In this document: piece by piece, positions 24,360-34,048 of the stretch | Layout: the number at the start of each line of letters is the position of its first letter | Numbering within the stretch: position 1 is the first letter of the stretch | DNA from: an uncultured Lachnospiraceae bacterium | GTDB lineage: Bacteria; Bacillota; Clostridia; Lachnospirales; Lachnospiraceae | NCBI GenBank assembly: GCA_947173495.1 | Contig: CAMWFQ010000028.1 | Location: 1-56,417 of the forward strand | Direction of reading: 5' to 3' | Length of the DNA stretch: 56,417 nucleotides | Position numbers and translations under genes: made by a program | The notes under the pieces: generated by a model | What the model was told of the DNA's origin: nothing | The model's database searches: none | The model's input: only the letters and a program-made list of their open reading frames with translations

Positions 24360-25936
24360 TCTGCATCCTCCTGCGTATCAACACTCTGGTGGTTCTGATA
24401 TTCCTGAGGAGAAAATCCGGTGACCTTTTTGAAGGTCCGGGCAAAGTGGCTGTAGTCATAAAATCCGGTCTGTTCCGCAATTTCATACAACCGGAGAAAA
24501 CTGGAAGTCAGGAGCTGCTTGGCATGAGAAATACGCACCTTTGTCAGGTAATTACCGAAAGAAGTATTCAGCTCCCGGCGGAAGATGCTGCACAAATATC
24601 CTCTGGAGTAATTGACATGGGTGGAAAGGATATCCAGAGTAAGATTTTCCATGTAATGTTGTTCGATGTACCGGATGATTTCCGCCATCTCCTTGGACAG
24701 AGTCGTGATGGTATCTGTGAGAGAAAGCAGTTTATGTAGCAGGCGTTCAAAAATATAGTAAATACTTTCGATATTGGAAGCTTCAAATATATAACGATGA
24801 TAGTTATAAACACAGTTATCAGCAGGCTCACAGTTATGATTCAGGGCCAGCCGGTCCAGAAGATAATCTGCCAGATAATAGAACAGCTTTCTGATATGCT
24901 CGCAATCCACAGGAGAGTCGGACAAAAACTTCCTGATATGGTCTGCATATTCTGACCATAGCTGCCTGATGCAGGGATAAGAATCAGAGAAGCTCAGAAA
25001 AATTTTGTTGATACGAGCCGGAATATCTGCTTTCAGAACATCAGGCTTCAGATGCGCGTCTGCGCGGAATAAATATTCCTGGGGATAAAAGAAATATTGG
25101 GAGAGGCAGGCCTGGGCACATTGCCCGGCCTTACCGAGTTCATCGGGATGAGGCACAGAAGGACTGATGCCGCAGATGGGACGGGCATTGAAATAGTTTC
25201 GGGTCAATGTAATGACGGAGTCAAAATCCCCAAGGAAGGAACTCTCGTTATGAAAAAGGAAAAAGTAATCGCCGGGGGCTTTCTCGATCAGTATCCCATG
25301 GTCGTGCTCTAACTGACGCTGCAGAAGCTGATACAATGACTTGTCCGTACAAATCCTGTCCGGTTTGTATTCTTCCGGTACATTCTGCCGCATCAGGAGA
25401 ATCCTGATAAAAGCAACCTGAAAGCTGTCTGAAAAAAAGGGGAACCTGTTAAAGGAAAAATGGGAGCGATATCCGCAAAGACAGTCATAGAGCTCCGTCA
25501 GAAGAGAGGTATCGCGGGCTGCTTCCGGAAGAGAGTCGGCCTTCCGGACAAGGTGAGATTCGTCCAGAGCTGTGCGTACTTTAGAGAGAATAGTCTCAAT
25601 TTCACTCATATCCATGGTAAGCTTCAGAATATAATCCTCTACCTGATAAGAAATCGCCTGTCTGGCATATTCAAATTCCTCTACACAGGTAATAATGATA
25701 ATTTTGCAGGAAGCATCGGTTTCACGTATTTTGCGGATCAGCTCCATTCCATCCATAAGCGGCATACGGATATCAGTGATAATCACGTCAGGGTGCTCTG
25801 AAAGAAACAGCTCGTAAGCCTGCATCCCATTGGAAGCCTGAGCAGTAAGAACCATACCCAGCTGTTCCCATGGAATCGAATTGGCAAGACCAAGCCTGAC
25901 CAATATTTCATCTTCCGCAATCAGTACTTTATACAT
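24356..25936 (-). CDS. YesN-type response regulator with AraC output domain
   Basis: A 526-residue response regulator. Residues 1-120 are a receiver domain with the acidic pocket AEDE near residue 8 and phospho-acceptor D55 in VIITDIRMPLMDG. A middle region of about 280 residues follows, and residues 420-520 carry two AraC helix-turn-helix motifs (LTLDILSTHVNYSRGYLCSIFR and RLYEIAEQTGFYDYSHFARTFK). It pairs with the overlapping YesM-type kinase. The gene is divergent from the sugar operon at 26223; three direct repeats in the shared 286-base spacer are candidate binding sites. Confidence 0.94.
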   Translation of the reverse strand: MYKVLIAEDEILVRLGLANSIPWEQLGMVLTAQASNGMQAYELFLSEHPDVIITDIRMPLMDGMELIRKIRETDASCKIIIITCVEEFEYARQAISYQVEDYILKLTMDMSEIETILSKVRTALDESHLVRKADSLPEAARDTSLLTELYDCLCGYRSHFSFNRFPFFSDSFQVAFIRILLMRQNVPEEYKPDRICTDKSLYQLLQRQLEHDHGILIEKAPGDYFFLFHNESSFLGDFDSVITLTRNYFNARPICGISPSVPHPDELGKAGQCAQACLSQYFFYPQEYLFRADAHLKPDVLKADIPARINKIFLSFSDSYPCIRQLWSEYADHIRKFLSDSPVDCEHIRKLFYYLADYLLDRLALNHNCEPADNCVYNYHRYIFEASNIESIYYIFERLLHKLLSLTDTITTLSKEMAEIIRYIEQHYMENLTLDILSTHVNYSRGYLCSIFRRELNTSFGNYLTKVRISHAKQLLTSSFLRLYEIAEQTGFYDYSHFARTFKKVTGFSPQEYQNHQSVDTQEDAE

Positions 25937-25973
25937 GTATTACCTCTTCCAAAAAATCAAGATACTTTCTTTC

Positions 25974-26002
25974 AGTTTAGCATACGGGATTTATGAAGTA
26001 AA
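25974..26002 (-). promoter_or_regulatory. Putative promoter of the two-component operon
   Basis: TTTACT (26002-25997), a 17-base spacer and TAAACT (25979-25974) on the minus strand, about 38 bases before the response-regulator start codon. Both boxes differ from consensus. Confidence 0.45.
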
Positions 26003-26034
26003 TATTCAGTACCCTGAAAAGGAAGATGGAAGAA

Positions 26035-26153
26035 TCTGATACATGATTTCTGAAACTGGTACATGTTTCACAGAGCGTGCAGGAAAAGAAAGAAAGCCTG
26101 CGTATAAAAGGTTAATCTGGTACATGGAAGAAGGGTACCTATCTGTATATACT
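26035..26153 (+). promoter_or_regulatory. Three direct repeats and an activator-dependent promoter
   Basis: TCTGATACATG (26035-26045), ACTGGTACATG (26055-26065) and TCTGGTACATG (26116-26126) are direct repeats 20 and 61 bases apart, close to two and six helical turns. The third ends at the expected -35 position of a promoter whose -10 is TATACT (26148-26153) but whose -35 (TGGAAG) is poor. This is the layout expected for activation by an AraC-type protein; the divergent response regulator is the obvious candidate. Confidence 0.6.
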
Positions 26154-26222
26154 CTTTAAAAACCGGAGAAAAGACAACAGTTCAGATTATGGCAGCTGTT
26201 ACGGAAGAAAGGGGGCTGAGAT

Positions 26223-28460
26223 ATGGAGAGAAAAAGCATACTGGAAAAAGTAAGCTCCTGTGACATTATGTATCATATTTTGGGAAAGACAGACAGAAGC
26301 GCGATGCCCATAGGAAACGGAGAGCTTGCGGCCAGCGTATGGGTGAATAAAGAAGGAGAAATCTGCTTTTATCTGTCCCGGAGCGATGCGCTGACAGAGT
26401 TGGACAGAACAGTGAAACTGGGCATGTTTGTGATTCGGATAACGCCGGGACAGTTTACGGATAAATCCTTTTCACAGAGGCTGCTTCTGGCGGAAGGCAG
26501 GGTCAGAATAACCGGGCAGGAAGGGTGGGTGGATTTATGGATAGACAGTGAAAGAGACATTTTTTATATAAAAGGACATTTTCCGGAAGGCGTGAAAGCG
26601 GAAATGGAATATGTCAATTGGCGGACAGAACGTAACACGCTGGCAGCAGAGGCGCTGGGATATTCTGCGGCAGCCGAATCGGCAGATATTATTGTACGGC
26701 AAGAAAGCCGCATATTGTTCTATCACAAAAATGAAGGCTCTGTTATCAGGGAAGCGGCGCAGCTTCAGGGGCTGGAGGACTGTATGGATGTGATCCCGGA
26801 TCTTCTCACCGGAAGAATATTTGGCGGAATGGCGGTCCTATCTCCTGCAAACGGAAACTTTTGCGTAAAAATTGCGACGCAAAGCGGGCAAATGGAAGAA
26901 GACCGGTTTATCAACAGACTCGAAGAGATGCTGGATCAGTGTGGAGGCGATGAGCAGAGCAGGGAGAGAACCGGAAAGCATTGGAATGATTATTGGTGCA
27001 AAAGTTATATTTTCGTGGAAAACGATGAGGAAAACCCCGGTCATTACAGAAAAGAGCTGGAAGAATATATAGAGGAACCCATGGAATACCAGTGCGCAAT
27101 GAAATCACCAGTTACCAGGGCATATCTGCTCACAAAGTATATGCACGCCTGCTGTAACAGCGGAGCGTTCCCGGTATTGTACAACGGCATGCTGCTTTCC
27201 TTATGCGCGGCCAAAAATCAGCATTTTACAGTAGACAATTTTGGAGTGGCATATACCGGAGTGCCGGGAGAATTTTCCCTGGAGTACAATCCTGACGAAC
27301 GCAGCTGGTGTGTAGAGCAGCTCTGGCAGAATATCAGACATCCGTATTATTCCCTGTTGGAACGCGGGGAGGGGGAAAAGCTTAAAATTTTGTTTCGATA
27401 TTACCGGAGATTCTGGGAGCTTAACAGGATCCGGGCCAAACGTTATTATGAAGCGTCAGGGCAGCACAATACGGAAATGACTTTGAGCTGCGGTTTACAG
27501 TCCCCGGGGATTTATGGGAGGGAGCGTGCGGGTAAACCTCCGGGCTATGCGGCAAACCGCTGGGGCGGTGCGGTGGATATTTCGCCCGGGCTTGAATTAT
27601 CCTGTCTGATGCTGGACTATTATGACTTTTACAGGGACGAAGAATTTCTGAAAGAAAGTCTTATTTTTATCAGGGATTTACTCCTGTATATTGAGACAAG
27701 ATTTCCGTTCTTGCAGGATGGGAAAATGCAGATCGGCCCCATCAATGCAGTTGAGACTTACCGGGATACGGTGAATCCTGTTCCTGTTGTTGCCGGCCTG
27801 CGTTATGTGATTCGAAGAATTCTGAAAATCGGAAGAAAAGGTATCCTGGACCTGGATTATTTTAAAAACTATATGGAAAAATTACCGCAGCTGTCTTTCA
27901 GCGCCGGGACGGCCCCGGTTCTTCTGCCGGCTGAGCAGTATTTGGAAACCAGATATAATGTGGAGGTTGTGGAACTGTATGCATGCTACCCTTTCCGGGA
28001 ATATACTTTTTATAAGAAGGATCTGCAGACAGCAAGGCGGACTTACTTTCACAGAACTGCGGAATATGGAATTCGCAGATGCTTTGTGATCGGAGAGACT
28101 CCCAGCTCGCCAAGCTATTCAGGGTGGCAGAACATTGGAACAGTGGCGGCAGTCCTCGGATTGGAGCAGGAAGCGGCGCAGATTCTGATGAACAATTGCT
28201 CTCTGCAGAATCCGGGGACTCGTTTTCCGGCCATGTGGGGGCCGGTTTATGACGCAGTACCGGACACGGATCATGGAGCCAATATTCTGAATCAGCTTCA
28301 GAAGATGGTGATGCAGACAGAGGACGGTGAAATCTATCTGGCACCGGCCCTTCCAAAGGAATGGAAGGTGGAGTTCAGGCTCTATGCAGACGCGAATACC
28401 TGTGTGGAAGGCGTATATGCCGATGGCAGGATAGAGCAGAAAACAATAAGTTCCATATAG
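26223..28460 (+). CDS. DUF5703 domain glycosidase-like protein
   Basis: A 745-residue cytoplasmic protein. The N-terminal 200 residues match DUF5703, a beta-sandwich related to the first domain of GH95-type enzymes (SAMPIGNGELAASVWVNKEGEICFYLSRSDAL). The centre, about residues 290-600, is helical and rich in aromatic and acidic residues, like an (alpha/alpha)6 barrel; acidic candidates lie in NTEMTLSCG and ETPSSPSYSGW, but I cannot fix the catalytic pair. AAGGGGG precedes the ATG. It is the first gene of an operon with two permeases and a binding protein, so it probably hydrolyses the imported oligosaccharide. GH95-like alpha-L-fucosidase or galactosidase activity is possible. Confidence 0.72.
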   Translation: MERKSILEKVSSCDIMYHILGKTDRSAMPIGNGELAASVWVNKEGEICFYLSRSDALTELDRTVKLGMFVIRITPGQFTDKSFSQRLLLAEGRVRITGQEGWVDLWIDSERDIFYIKGHFPEGVKAEMEYVNWRTERNTLAAEALGYSAAAESADIIVRQESRILFYHKNEGSVIREAAQLQGLEDCMDVIPDLLTGRIFGGMAVLSPANGNFCVKIATQSGQMEEDRFINRLEEMLDQCGGDEQSRERTGKHWNDYWCKSYIFVENDEENPGHYRKELEEYIEEPMEYQCAMKSPVTRAYLLTKYMHACCNSGAFPVLYNGMLLSLCAAKNQHFTVDNFGVAYTGVPGEFSLEYNPDERSWCVEQLWQNIRHPYYSLLERGEGEKLKILFRYYRRFWELNRIRAKRYYEASGQHNTEMTLSCGLQSPGIYGRERAGKPPGYAANRWGGAVDISPGLELSCLMLDYYDFYRDEEFLKESLIFIRDLLLYIETRFPFLQDGKMQIGPINAVETYRDTVNPVPVVAGLRYVIRRILKIGRKGILDLDYFKNYMEKLPQLSFSAGTAPVLLPAEQYLETRYNVEVVELYACYPFREYTFYKKDLQTARRTYFHRTAEYGIRRCFVIGETPSSPSYSGWQNIGTVAAVLGLEQEAAQILMNNCSLQNPGTRFPAMWGPVYDAVPDTDHGANILNQLQKMVMQTEDGEIYLAPALPKEWKVEFRLYADANTCVEGVYADGRIEQKTISSI

Positions 28461-28504
28461 GATTTCTTTTATAGCTGGCTAAAAAGAAAGGGGTGAAACT
28501 ACAG

Positions 28505-29410
28505 ATGAAGAAAAAAAAATTAGACAGAAGAGGCCTGTATCCGTTTTTGCTGTCACTACCGTTTGTTATCTTTGTTTTTATTTTTTCTTATGTACCGCTG
28601 GCTGGCTGGGCTTATGCATTTTTCGACTATAAGCCCGGTCTGGACTTCAGTCGGATGGACTTTGTGGGATTTAAATATTTTACCTACATGTTCCAGACCT
28701 GGAATCAGACAAAGATGGTGCTGACAAATACGCTGGTACTGAGTTTTTTGGGGCTGCTTTGCTCTCCTCTGCCTGTGCTGTTTGCTATTATGCTGACGGA
28801 AGTAAAGTCGAAGTGGTTTAAAAAGATCGTACAGACTACCACAACGCTTCCGAATTTTATCAGCTGGATTATTGTATACGGACTGGCATTTGCTATTTTT
28901 TCCGCAGAAGGTATGGTAAATACAGTACTGAGAAATATCGGAATAATAAAAGAAAGCCTGGATATTCTTGGCGACCCGGATAAGTTGTGGATTTTAATGA
29001 CACTGCTGGGTATCTGGAAATCATTAGGGTGGAACGCCATTATCTATCTGGCGGCCATTGCGGGAATCGATCAGGAGCTATATGACGCTGCCAGTGTAGA
29101 TGGCGCGAATCGCTGGCAGAAAATCAGGCATGTAACGATACCGCAGCTGAGCGCCACGTATTTTGTGCTGCTGCTGCTTTCTATCAGTAATCTTTTGTCA
29201 AACGGTATAGATCAGTATTTTGCCTTTCAGAATCCGCTGGTGGCAGATAAAATACGGGTACTGGATCTGTACATATACCAAATGGGAGTTCTGGGCAGGC
29301 AATATTCCTTTTCTATTGCAATGGGAATCTGGAAGACAGTTATCGGTATTATTCTTCTGATGTCGGCCAATCAATTATCAAAAAAGGTACGTGGTGTGAG
29401 TCTGATCTAG
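28505..29410 (+). CDS. Sugar ABC transporter permease, LplB-type
   Basis: A 301-residue permease with six membrane helices, of the LplB/polysaccharide CUT1 branch. The coupling motif that docks the ATPase is DAASVDGANRWQKIRHVTIPQL at about residue 195-217. I prefer the ATG at 28505; a GTG four codons upstream in frame overlaps the purine-rich site. It is the second gene of the DUF5703 operon, 44 bases after it. It works with the next permease and the lipoprotein at 30331. No ATPase gene is present, so a shared MsmX-like ATPase is expected. Confidence 0.93.
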   Translation: MKKKKLDRRGLYPFLLSLPFVIFVFIFSYVPLAGWAYAFFDYKPGLDFSRMDFVGFKYFTYMFQTWNQTKMVLTNTLVLSFLGLLCSPLPVLFAIMLTEVKSKWFKKIVQTTTTLPNFISWIIVYGLAFAIFSAEGMVNTVLRNIGIIKESLDILGDPDKLWILMTLLGIWKSLGWNAIIYLAAIAGIDQELYDAASVDGANRWQKIRHVTIPQLSATYFVLLLLSISNLLSNGIDQYFAFQNPLVADKIRVLDLYIYQMGVLGRQYSFSIAMGIWKTVIGIILLMSANQLSKKVRGVSLI

Positions 29411-29424
29411 CAGGGAGGATTATG

Positions 29425-30300
29425 ATGAAAAACAGACATTTATTATTCCGATGTATAAACGGATTGATTTTCCTGATATTGATGCTGATCTGCATATATC
29501 CGTTTTATTATGTGTTTATTTATTCTTTCAGCGACCCGGGGCAGGCGGCCAGGGGTATTACCTTCTGGCCCAGAGGATTTTCTCTGATTAACTATAAAAC
29601 ACTGTTTAAGCTCAATGATATAGGCAATGCGTTTCTGATTTCGACTTTAAGGACAATATTGGGCACGGTAATCACGGTAATATGCTGTACGTTTTTTGCC
29701 TATCTGATGACAAACCGGTATATCTGGGGGAAAAAGATTATTTATCGTTTTGTGATTTTTACCATGTATATAAGTGCAGGGATCATTCCATGGTACTTGT
29801 TGATGGGCAGGCTGCATCTGCAGAATTCGTTTCTGCTGTATATCATTCCGACGGCGTTGTCTGCCTACTATGTTATCCTGATCAAAACCTATCTGGAATC
29901 TCTGCCGGAATCCTTGATAGAAGCGGCAGAGGTGGAGGGAGCAGGGCTGATCAAAATCTTTTGCCAGATTATTCTGCCCCTGTCTAAGCCGATTCTTGCA
30001 ACCATTGCGGTTTTCTCAGCCGTAGGGCAGTGGAACAGCTATTTTGATAATCTGATGCTGGTAACAAATCCGAAGCTTCAGACACTGCAGCTGATTCTTT
30101 ATAATTATCTGAATCAGGCACAGGTGCTGGCGACCATGAGCCAGCGGGATCTGTCCAGAGGTGCTGCAGTGCAGCTGGCGACACCCCGTTCCATACAGGT
30201 AACAATTACTATTATTACTACGCTTCCGATTATGCTGGTATATCCGTTTATGCAGAAATATTTTGTAAAGGGTATCATGATCGGTGCTGTAAAAGGTTAA
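29425..30300 (+). CDS. Sugar ABC transporter permease, YtcP/LplC-type
   Basis: A 291-residue permease with six membrane helices. The ATPase-docking motif is EAAEVEGAGLIKIFCQIILPLSKP at about residue 170-193, and the ending FVKGIMIGAVKG is the standard C-terminus of this class. I chose the second of two adjacent ATGs because GGGAGG is 6 bases from it. It pairs with LplB-type permease 14 bases upstream and the binding lipoprotein 30 bases downstream to form an importer for complex sugars. Confidence 0.93.
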   Translation: MKNRHLLFRCINGLIFLILMLICIYPFYYVFIYSFSDPGQAARGITFWPRGFSLINYKTLFKLNDIGNAFLISTLRTILGTVITVICCTFFAYLMTNRYIWGKKIIYRFVIFTMYISAGIIPWYLLMGRLHLQNSFLLYIIPTALSAYYVILIKTYLESLPESLIEAAEVEGAGLIKIFCQIILPLSKPILATIAVFSAVGQWNSYFDNLMLVTNPKLQTLQLILYNYLNQAQVLATMSQRDLSRGAAVQLATPRSIQVTITIITTLPIMLVYPFMQKYFVKGIMIGAVKG

Positions 30301-30330
30301 CATTTCATTTACCAAAGGAGGGAATTCAAA

Positions 30331-32103
30331 ATGAAGATGAAACAATTGATGAGTACGATCCTGTGTATCTGCCTGAGTGTCGGGCTGACTGCCTGCGGAG
30401 GGAATGGCAATCTTGCCGGCAAGATTGCCGACAATTCTGCCGGAGAAACTGTGGGAGACAATTCAAGTGTGCAGGAAGGCTCTGCTTCTGCGGAGGAAGT
30501 TTCCGAAGAGGAGCCGGTAGAACTTACGTATTGCGGGGCAGACAGTGTTGTCGGTATGGAGGATACGGAGATCATCGATTATATTGAAAAAAAGCTCAAC
30601 ATTAAGCTGACTTTTGTACAATACACACCTGATCAGTGGGCGGCAGGTATGGCGTCCGGGGATCTGCCTGATATTTTCCAGACAAGGGCAAAAAGGGATG
30701 CGATAGCGGTAACGATTGAAGAGGCAATTGACGCGGGCGTCATCCTGGAACTGACGGATCTGGTAGAGGAATATGGGCCGAATATCAAGCAAAACATTCC
30801 AAACGTACTGGATTATATGAGAACCTACAGGAGCAATGGAACAGGGGGCCTCTATGGGATCAACACAAACGTCCCCACAAATAATAGGGAGGGCGAGGAT
30901 ACCGTCAGTGATTATGGCGTCGGGTTCTGTGTGCGCTGGGATTATTATAAGGAGATGGGATACCCTGAGATTACCAATGAGGATGAATTGCTGGATATGC
31001 TCAAACAGATGCAGGAGGCTCATCCTGTTACAGAGGATGGAAAGCCGGTATATTCATTTGGCGGATTTTCCGACTGGGGATTGTGGTCTTATTTTGTTCC
31101 CTATGCATTTCAGCATGGCTGGATGAATGGCGAAGGCTGTCTGTTTGGACCGAACTGCGAGGTACAGCCGATGTTTGGGGAGGGTGCCGATATCTTTAAG
31201 AAGGCCATGAAGTTCATGAATAAGGCAAATCGTATGGGGCTTTGCGATCCGGAAATGTTTACCATGAAGAACGCCGACTTTGTGGGAAAGCATGCAAATC
31301 TGCAGTATTTATCAGTGCCCTGCACATGGTACAATTCAGATGCCATAGCCACCCAGAGAGAACAGGGAGTTGCTGAAACAGATCTGGGCTGGCGTATGAT
31401 CCCGGGAGCATTTCCGGAGATGTACGGCGGATATCCTTCTATCTTTGGATCAAGCGACAGACCTACCGTAATCTCCAAGAACTGCAAGAATCCGGAAGCG
31501 GCCATGAGATTTCTGGATTATATGAGTTCTTTTGAAGGATCCAGAATCCTGATGAGCGGGGTCGAAGGGGTGCACTGGGAGATCATAGACGGAAAGAAGG
31601 AATTTACAGAAGAAATAATGCAGAGAAGGCTGGATGATTTTGCCGAATTCAGAAAGGAGACGGGTATCGGACTTTTCTGGAACATGCAGGGACTGGCAAA
31701 CAATGCCCGGGATGAGGAGGGGCAGTATCTGGATCTTGGCAAAACAGACAAGGCTGTCGTAGCAGGTCTCTCCGAAGCGGATAAGGATTTTTCAGAGCAT
31801 TATGGTGTAGAATATCCGGCACAGGCATATCAGGCAAGAGGAAATATCACATATTTTAACCTCGAACCTTCAAATATGGCAAAGGCTCTGGACAATGATA
31901 TGCAGATGATAGAGACACAGTGCGAGAACTACTATATGACACTGGTTGCAAAACTGATCAATTCTTCCAGTGATGAAGAATTTGAAAAGAACTGGGAAGC
32001 CGGGTGCGCAGAACTGGATGCCATGGGATATAATAAGATGATGGAAGCCTATACTGCAAATGTGGAGGAAGCCAGAGAAGAACTGGAAAGACTGGGAAAC
32101 TGA
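30331..32103 (+). CDS. Sugar-binding lipoprotein, LplA-type
   Basis: A 590-residue solute-binding lipoprotein anchored outside the membrane. The signal peptide ends in the lipobox LTAC with C22, followed by a low-complexity Gly/Ser/Glu linker to about residue 65. The mature part has the type I solute-binding fold of the LplA/extracellular binding family (LKLTFVQYTPDQWAAGMASGDLPDIF near residue 90). AAAGGAGGG lies just before the ATG. It is last in the operon with its permeases and is followed by a strong terminator. The ligand is unknown; LplA-type proteins of this length usually take oligosaccharides. Confidence 0.94.
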   Translation: MKMKQLMSTILCICLSVGLTACGGNGNLAGKIADNSAGETVGDNSSVQEGSASAEEVSEEEPVELTYCGADSVVGMEDTEIIDYIEKKLNIKLTFVQYTPDQWAAGMASGDLPDIFQTRAKRDAIAVTIEEAIDAGVILELTDLVEEYGPNIKQNIPNVLDYMRTYRSNGTGGLYGINTNVPTNNREGEDTVSDYGVGFCVRWDYYKEMGYPEITNEDELLDMLKQMQEAHPVTEDGKPVYSFGGFSDWGLWSYFVPYAFQHGWMNGEGCLFGPNCEVQPMFGEGADIFKKAMKFMNKANRMGLCDPEMFTMKNADFVGKHANLQYLSVPCTWYNSDAIATQREQGVAETDLGWRMIPGAFPEMYGGYPSIFGSSDRPTVISKNCKNPEAAMRFLDYMSSFEGSRILMSGVEGVHWEIIDGKKEFTEEIMQRRLDDFAEFRKETGIGLFWNMQGLANNARDEEGQYLDLGKTDKAVVAGLSEADKDFSEHYGVEYPAQAYQARGNITYFNLEPSNMAKALDNDMQMIETQCENYYMTLVAKLINSSSDEEFEKNWEAGCAELDAMGYNKMMEAYTANVEEAREELERLGN

Positions 32104-32129
32104 CAGGCGAAGAATAAAGTTTCAAATAA

Positions 32130-32165
32130 GGGGATGCTGTCTGACGGCAGCATCCCCTGTTAAAA
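32130..32165 (+). terminator. Terminator after the DUF5703-transporter operon
   Basis: GGGGATGCTG (32130-32139) pairs with CAGCATCCCC (32148-32157) around 8 bases, followed by TGTTAAAAT. The reverse strand shows TTATTT after the hairpin, so it can also serve the convergent carbamate kinase gene. Confidence 0.82.
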
Positions 32166-32208
32166 TACGCAGGCCCGCGCAAAATTTCATACTTCCTTAA
32201 ACTGCCTG

Positions 32209-33144
32209 TCAGGCTGTAATTACAGTCCCGGCCTTCCCTTTCAGAGCTTCGGACACGGATTCCAGAGAGGTAATCAGCACGCTTCCTTCCGGGTTGGCGG
32301 TGAGATAGGTGATGGCGGCTTCAATCTTGGGCAGCATGGTACCTTTTCCGAACTCGCCGGCGCGGATTAGCTTTTCGGCGCTCTCTATTGTAAGCGAGGC
32401 AATGGGCTTCTGATTCCCGGTACCGAAGTTCTGATAAACATTGGGAACAGAGGTCAGAATGATCAGGCGGTCTGTCTTCAGATCAGCGGCAAGCTTTCCG
32501 GCGATTGCATCTTTTTCGATGACGGCGGATGCCCCCTTGAGGGCGTGCTTCTGCTCGATCACAGGGATGCCGCCTCCCCCGCAGGCGATGACGATCTGAC
32601 CGGCATCGGCCAGGGTGCGGATGGCTTCGATCTCCACAATATCAATGGGCCTGGGAGCCGCAACGATCCTGCGGAAACCCTTCCCGGGCTCTTCCTGGAC
32701 ATAATTCCCCTTTTTTTCTTCTATCTGGGCATCGTCGGCGGACATATGGCGTCCGATCAGCTTGGTGGGCTCATAAAATGCCTCGTCATAAGGATCCACT
32801 GTTACCTGTGTCAGGATGGTGGAAACGGTCTTGCTGATGCCGCGGCTCAAGAGCTCCGCCTTTAAGGAGTTCTGGATATCATAGCCTACATAACCCTGGC
32901 TCATGGCGCTGCACACGCACATGGGAGCGGGGGTATAGTCAATATAAAGACGGCGCAATTCTGTCATGGCCTTGTGGATCATACTGATCTGGGGGCCGTT
33001 GCTGTGAGTGATGGTCAGCTGATAACCGGCCTCCACCAGATCCGCCAGAGCTCTGGCAGTGATTTTTACGGCATCCCACTGCTCTGTGGTGGTATAACCC
33101 AGGGCATTATGCCCCAGTGAAACGACTGCTTTCTTTTTATTCAT
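32209..33144 (-). CDS. arcC: Carbamate kinase
   Basis: A 311-residue amino-acid-kinase-fold enzyme that interconverts carbamoyl phosphate plus ADP with carbamate plus ATP. Family features are VVSLGHNAL at the N-terminus (usually GGNAL), THSNGPQ, the MSQGYVGY block, the central IACGGGGIPV, and the C-terminal GKGTMLPKIEAA region. I chose the ATG at 33144 with AAAGG upstream; the open frame extends 27 codons further without support. No arginine deiminase or ornithine carbamoyltransferase gene adjoins it, so it may serve purine or agmatine breakdown. The GHNAL variant in place of GGNAL is worth noting. Confidence 0.92.
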   Translation of the reverse strand: MNKKKAVVSLGHNALGYTTTEQWDAVKITARALADLVEAGYQLTITHSNGPQISMIHKAMTELRRLYIDYTPAPMCVCSAMSQGYVGYDIQNSLKAELLSRGISKTVSTILTQVTVDPYDEAFYEPTKLIGRHMSADDAQIEEKKGNYVQEEPGKGFRRIVAAPRPIDIVEIEAIRTLADAGQIVIACGGGGIPVIEQKHALKGASAVIEKDAIAGKLAADLKTDRLIILTSVPNVYQNFGTGNQKPIASLTIESAEKLIRAGEFGKGTMLPKIEAAITYLTANPEGSVLITSLESVSEALKGKAGTVITA

Positions 33145-33245
33145 AGATTTTGGACCTTTCCCTGTGATAGGAAACGGCAAATATTTTTGTCGTTTCCTAT
33201 ATGTTTCAAAAATGATGTTATACAAAAACAGTACCTGCAGCAGGA

Positions 33246-33788
33246 TCAGTAATTTTCCGCATGCACTTCGAAATAGCTCTGTGGATGATTACAGGTGGGA
33301 CAAACCTCCGGTGCCTTTGTACCTACAACGATATGACCGCAGTTACGGCATTCCCAGACCTTTACCTCGCTTTTCTCAAATACGGCGGCGCTCTCCACAT
33401 TCTTAAGCAGAGCACGGTACCGCTCCTCATGATGCTTTTCGATTTCGCCTACAAGCCTGAACTTCGCGGCCAGTTCAGCAAACCCTTCTTCCTCGGCTGT
33501 TTTGGCGAAATTCTCATACATATCTGTCCATTCAAAGTTTTCGCCGTCTGCGGCAGCAGCGAGATTTTGTTTTGTATCGCCGATTCCATTCAGCTCTTTA
33601 AGCCACATCTTTGCATGCTCTTTTTCATTGTCGGCGGTTTTCAAAAACAGGGCCGAGATCTGTTCATAACCCTCCTTTTTGGCGGCAGAGGCAAAATAGG
33701 TGTATTTATTTCTTGCCTGTGATTCCCCGGCGAATGCCGCCTGGAGATTTTTTTCTGTCTGTGTTCCTGCGTACTTTGTTGTGCTCAT
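33246..33788 (-). CDS. rbr: Rubrerythrin
   Basis: A 180-residue peroxidase of anaerobes that reduces hydrogen peroxide using a di-iron site and a rubredoxin-type iron. The N-terminal ferritin-like four-helix bundle has the paired ligands ([12 protein letters not shown], then [11 protein letters not shown], and [10 protein letters not shown]). The C-terminal rubredoxin domain has two CxxC pairs, in WECRNCGHI and [11 protein letters not shown] chose the start at 33788, where GAGGAGGAAAAG lies upstream. It is monocistronic and fits a strict anaerobe. Confidence 0.97.
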   Translation of the reverse strand: MSTTKYAGTQTEKNLQAAFAGESQARNKYTYFASAAKKEGYEQISALFLKTADNEKEHAKMWLKELNGIGDTKQNLAAAADGENFEWTDMYENFAKTAEEEGFAELAAKFRLVGEIEKHHEERYRALLKNVESAAVFEKSEVKVWECRNCGHIVVGTKAPEVCPTCNHPQSYFEVHAENY

Positions 33789-33934
33789 GTTCTTTTCCTC
33801 CTCTTTGCTGAATGCTGCACCTGCTGAAGGCATGCACTGCATATAAGATGATCATGCCAATTGTAATAGTTTTTTCATCTTTTGTCGAGGGGTGCGTATA
33901 AAATTTTGAATGTCCGGCGAATGCCGCGGGGTTG

Positions 33935-33963
33935 TTGACTCCCCCTTAAAAAAACGGTACAAT
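33935..33963 (+). promoter_or_regulatory. Sigma-A promoter of the AAA-ATPase gene
   Basis: TTGACT (33935-33940), a 17-base spacer and TACAAT (33958-33963), about 85 bases before the start codon at 34049. The rest of the 260-base gap shows no other structure. Confidence 0.75.
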
Positions 33964-34048
33964 GAAGAAAAATTTAAGGGAAAAGCAGAACGGCAGCAAA
34001 AGAAAAATGAAAGGGATGTTAAGGGTGTGAGAGAAGGGGATATGAAAT

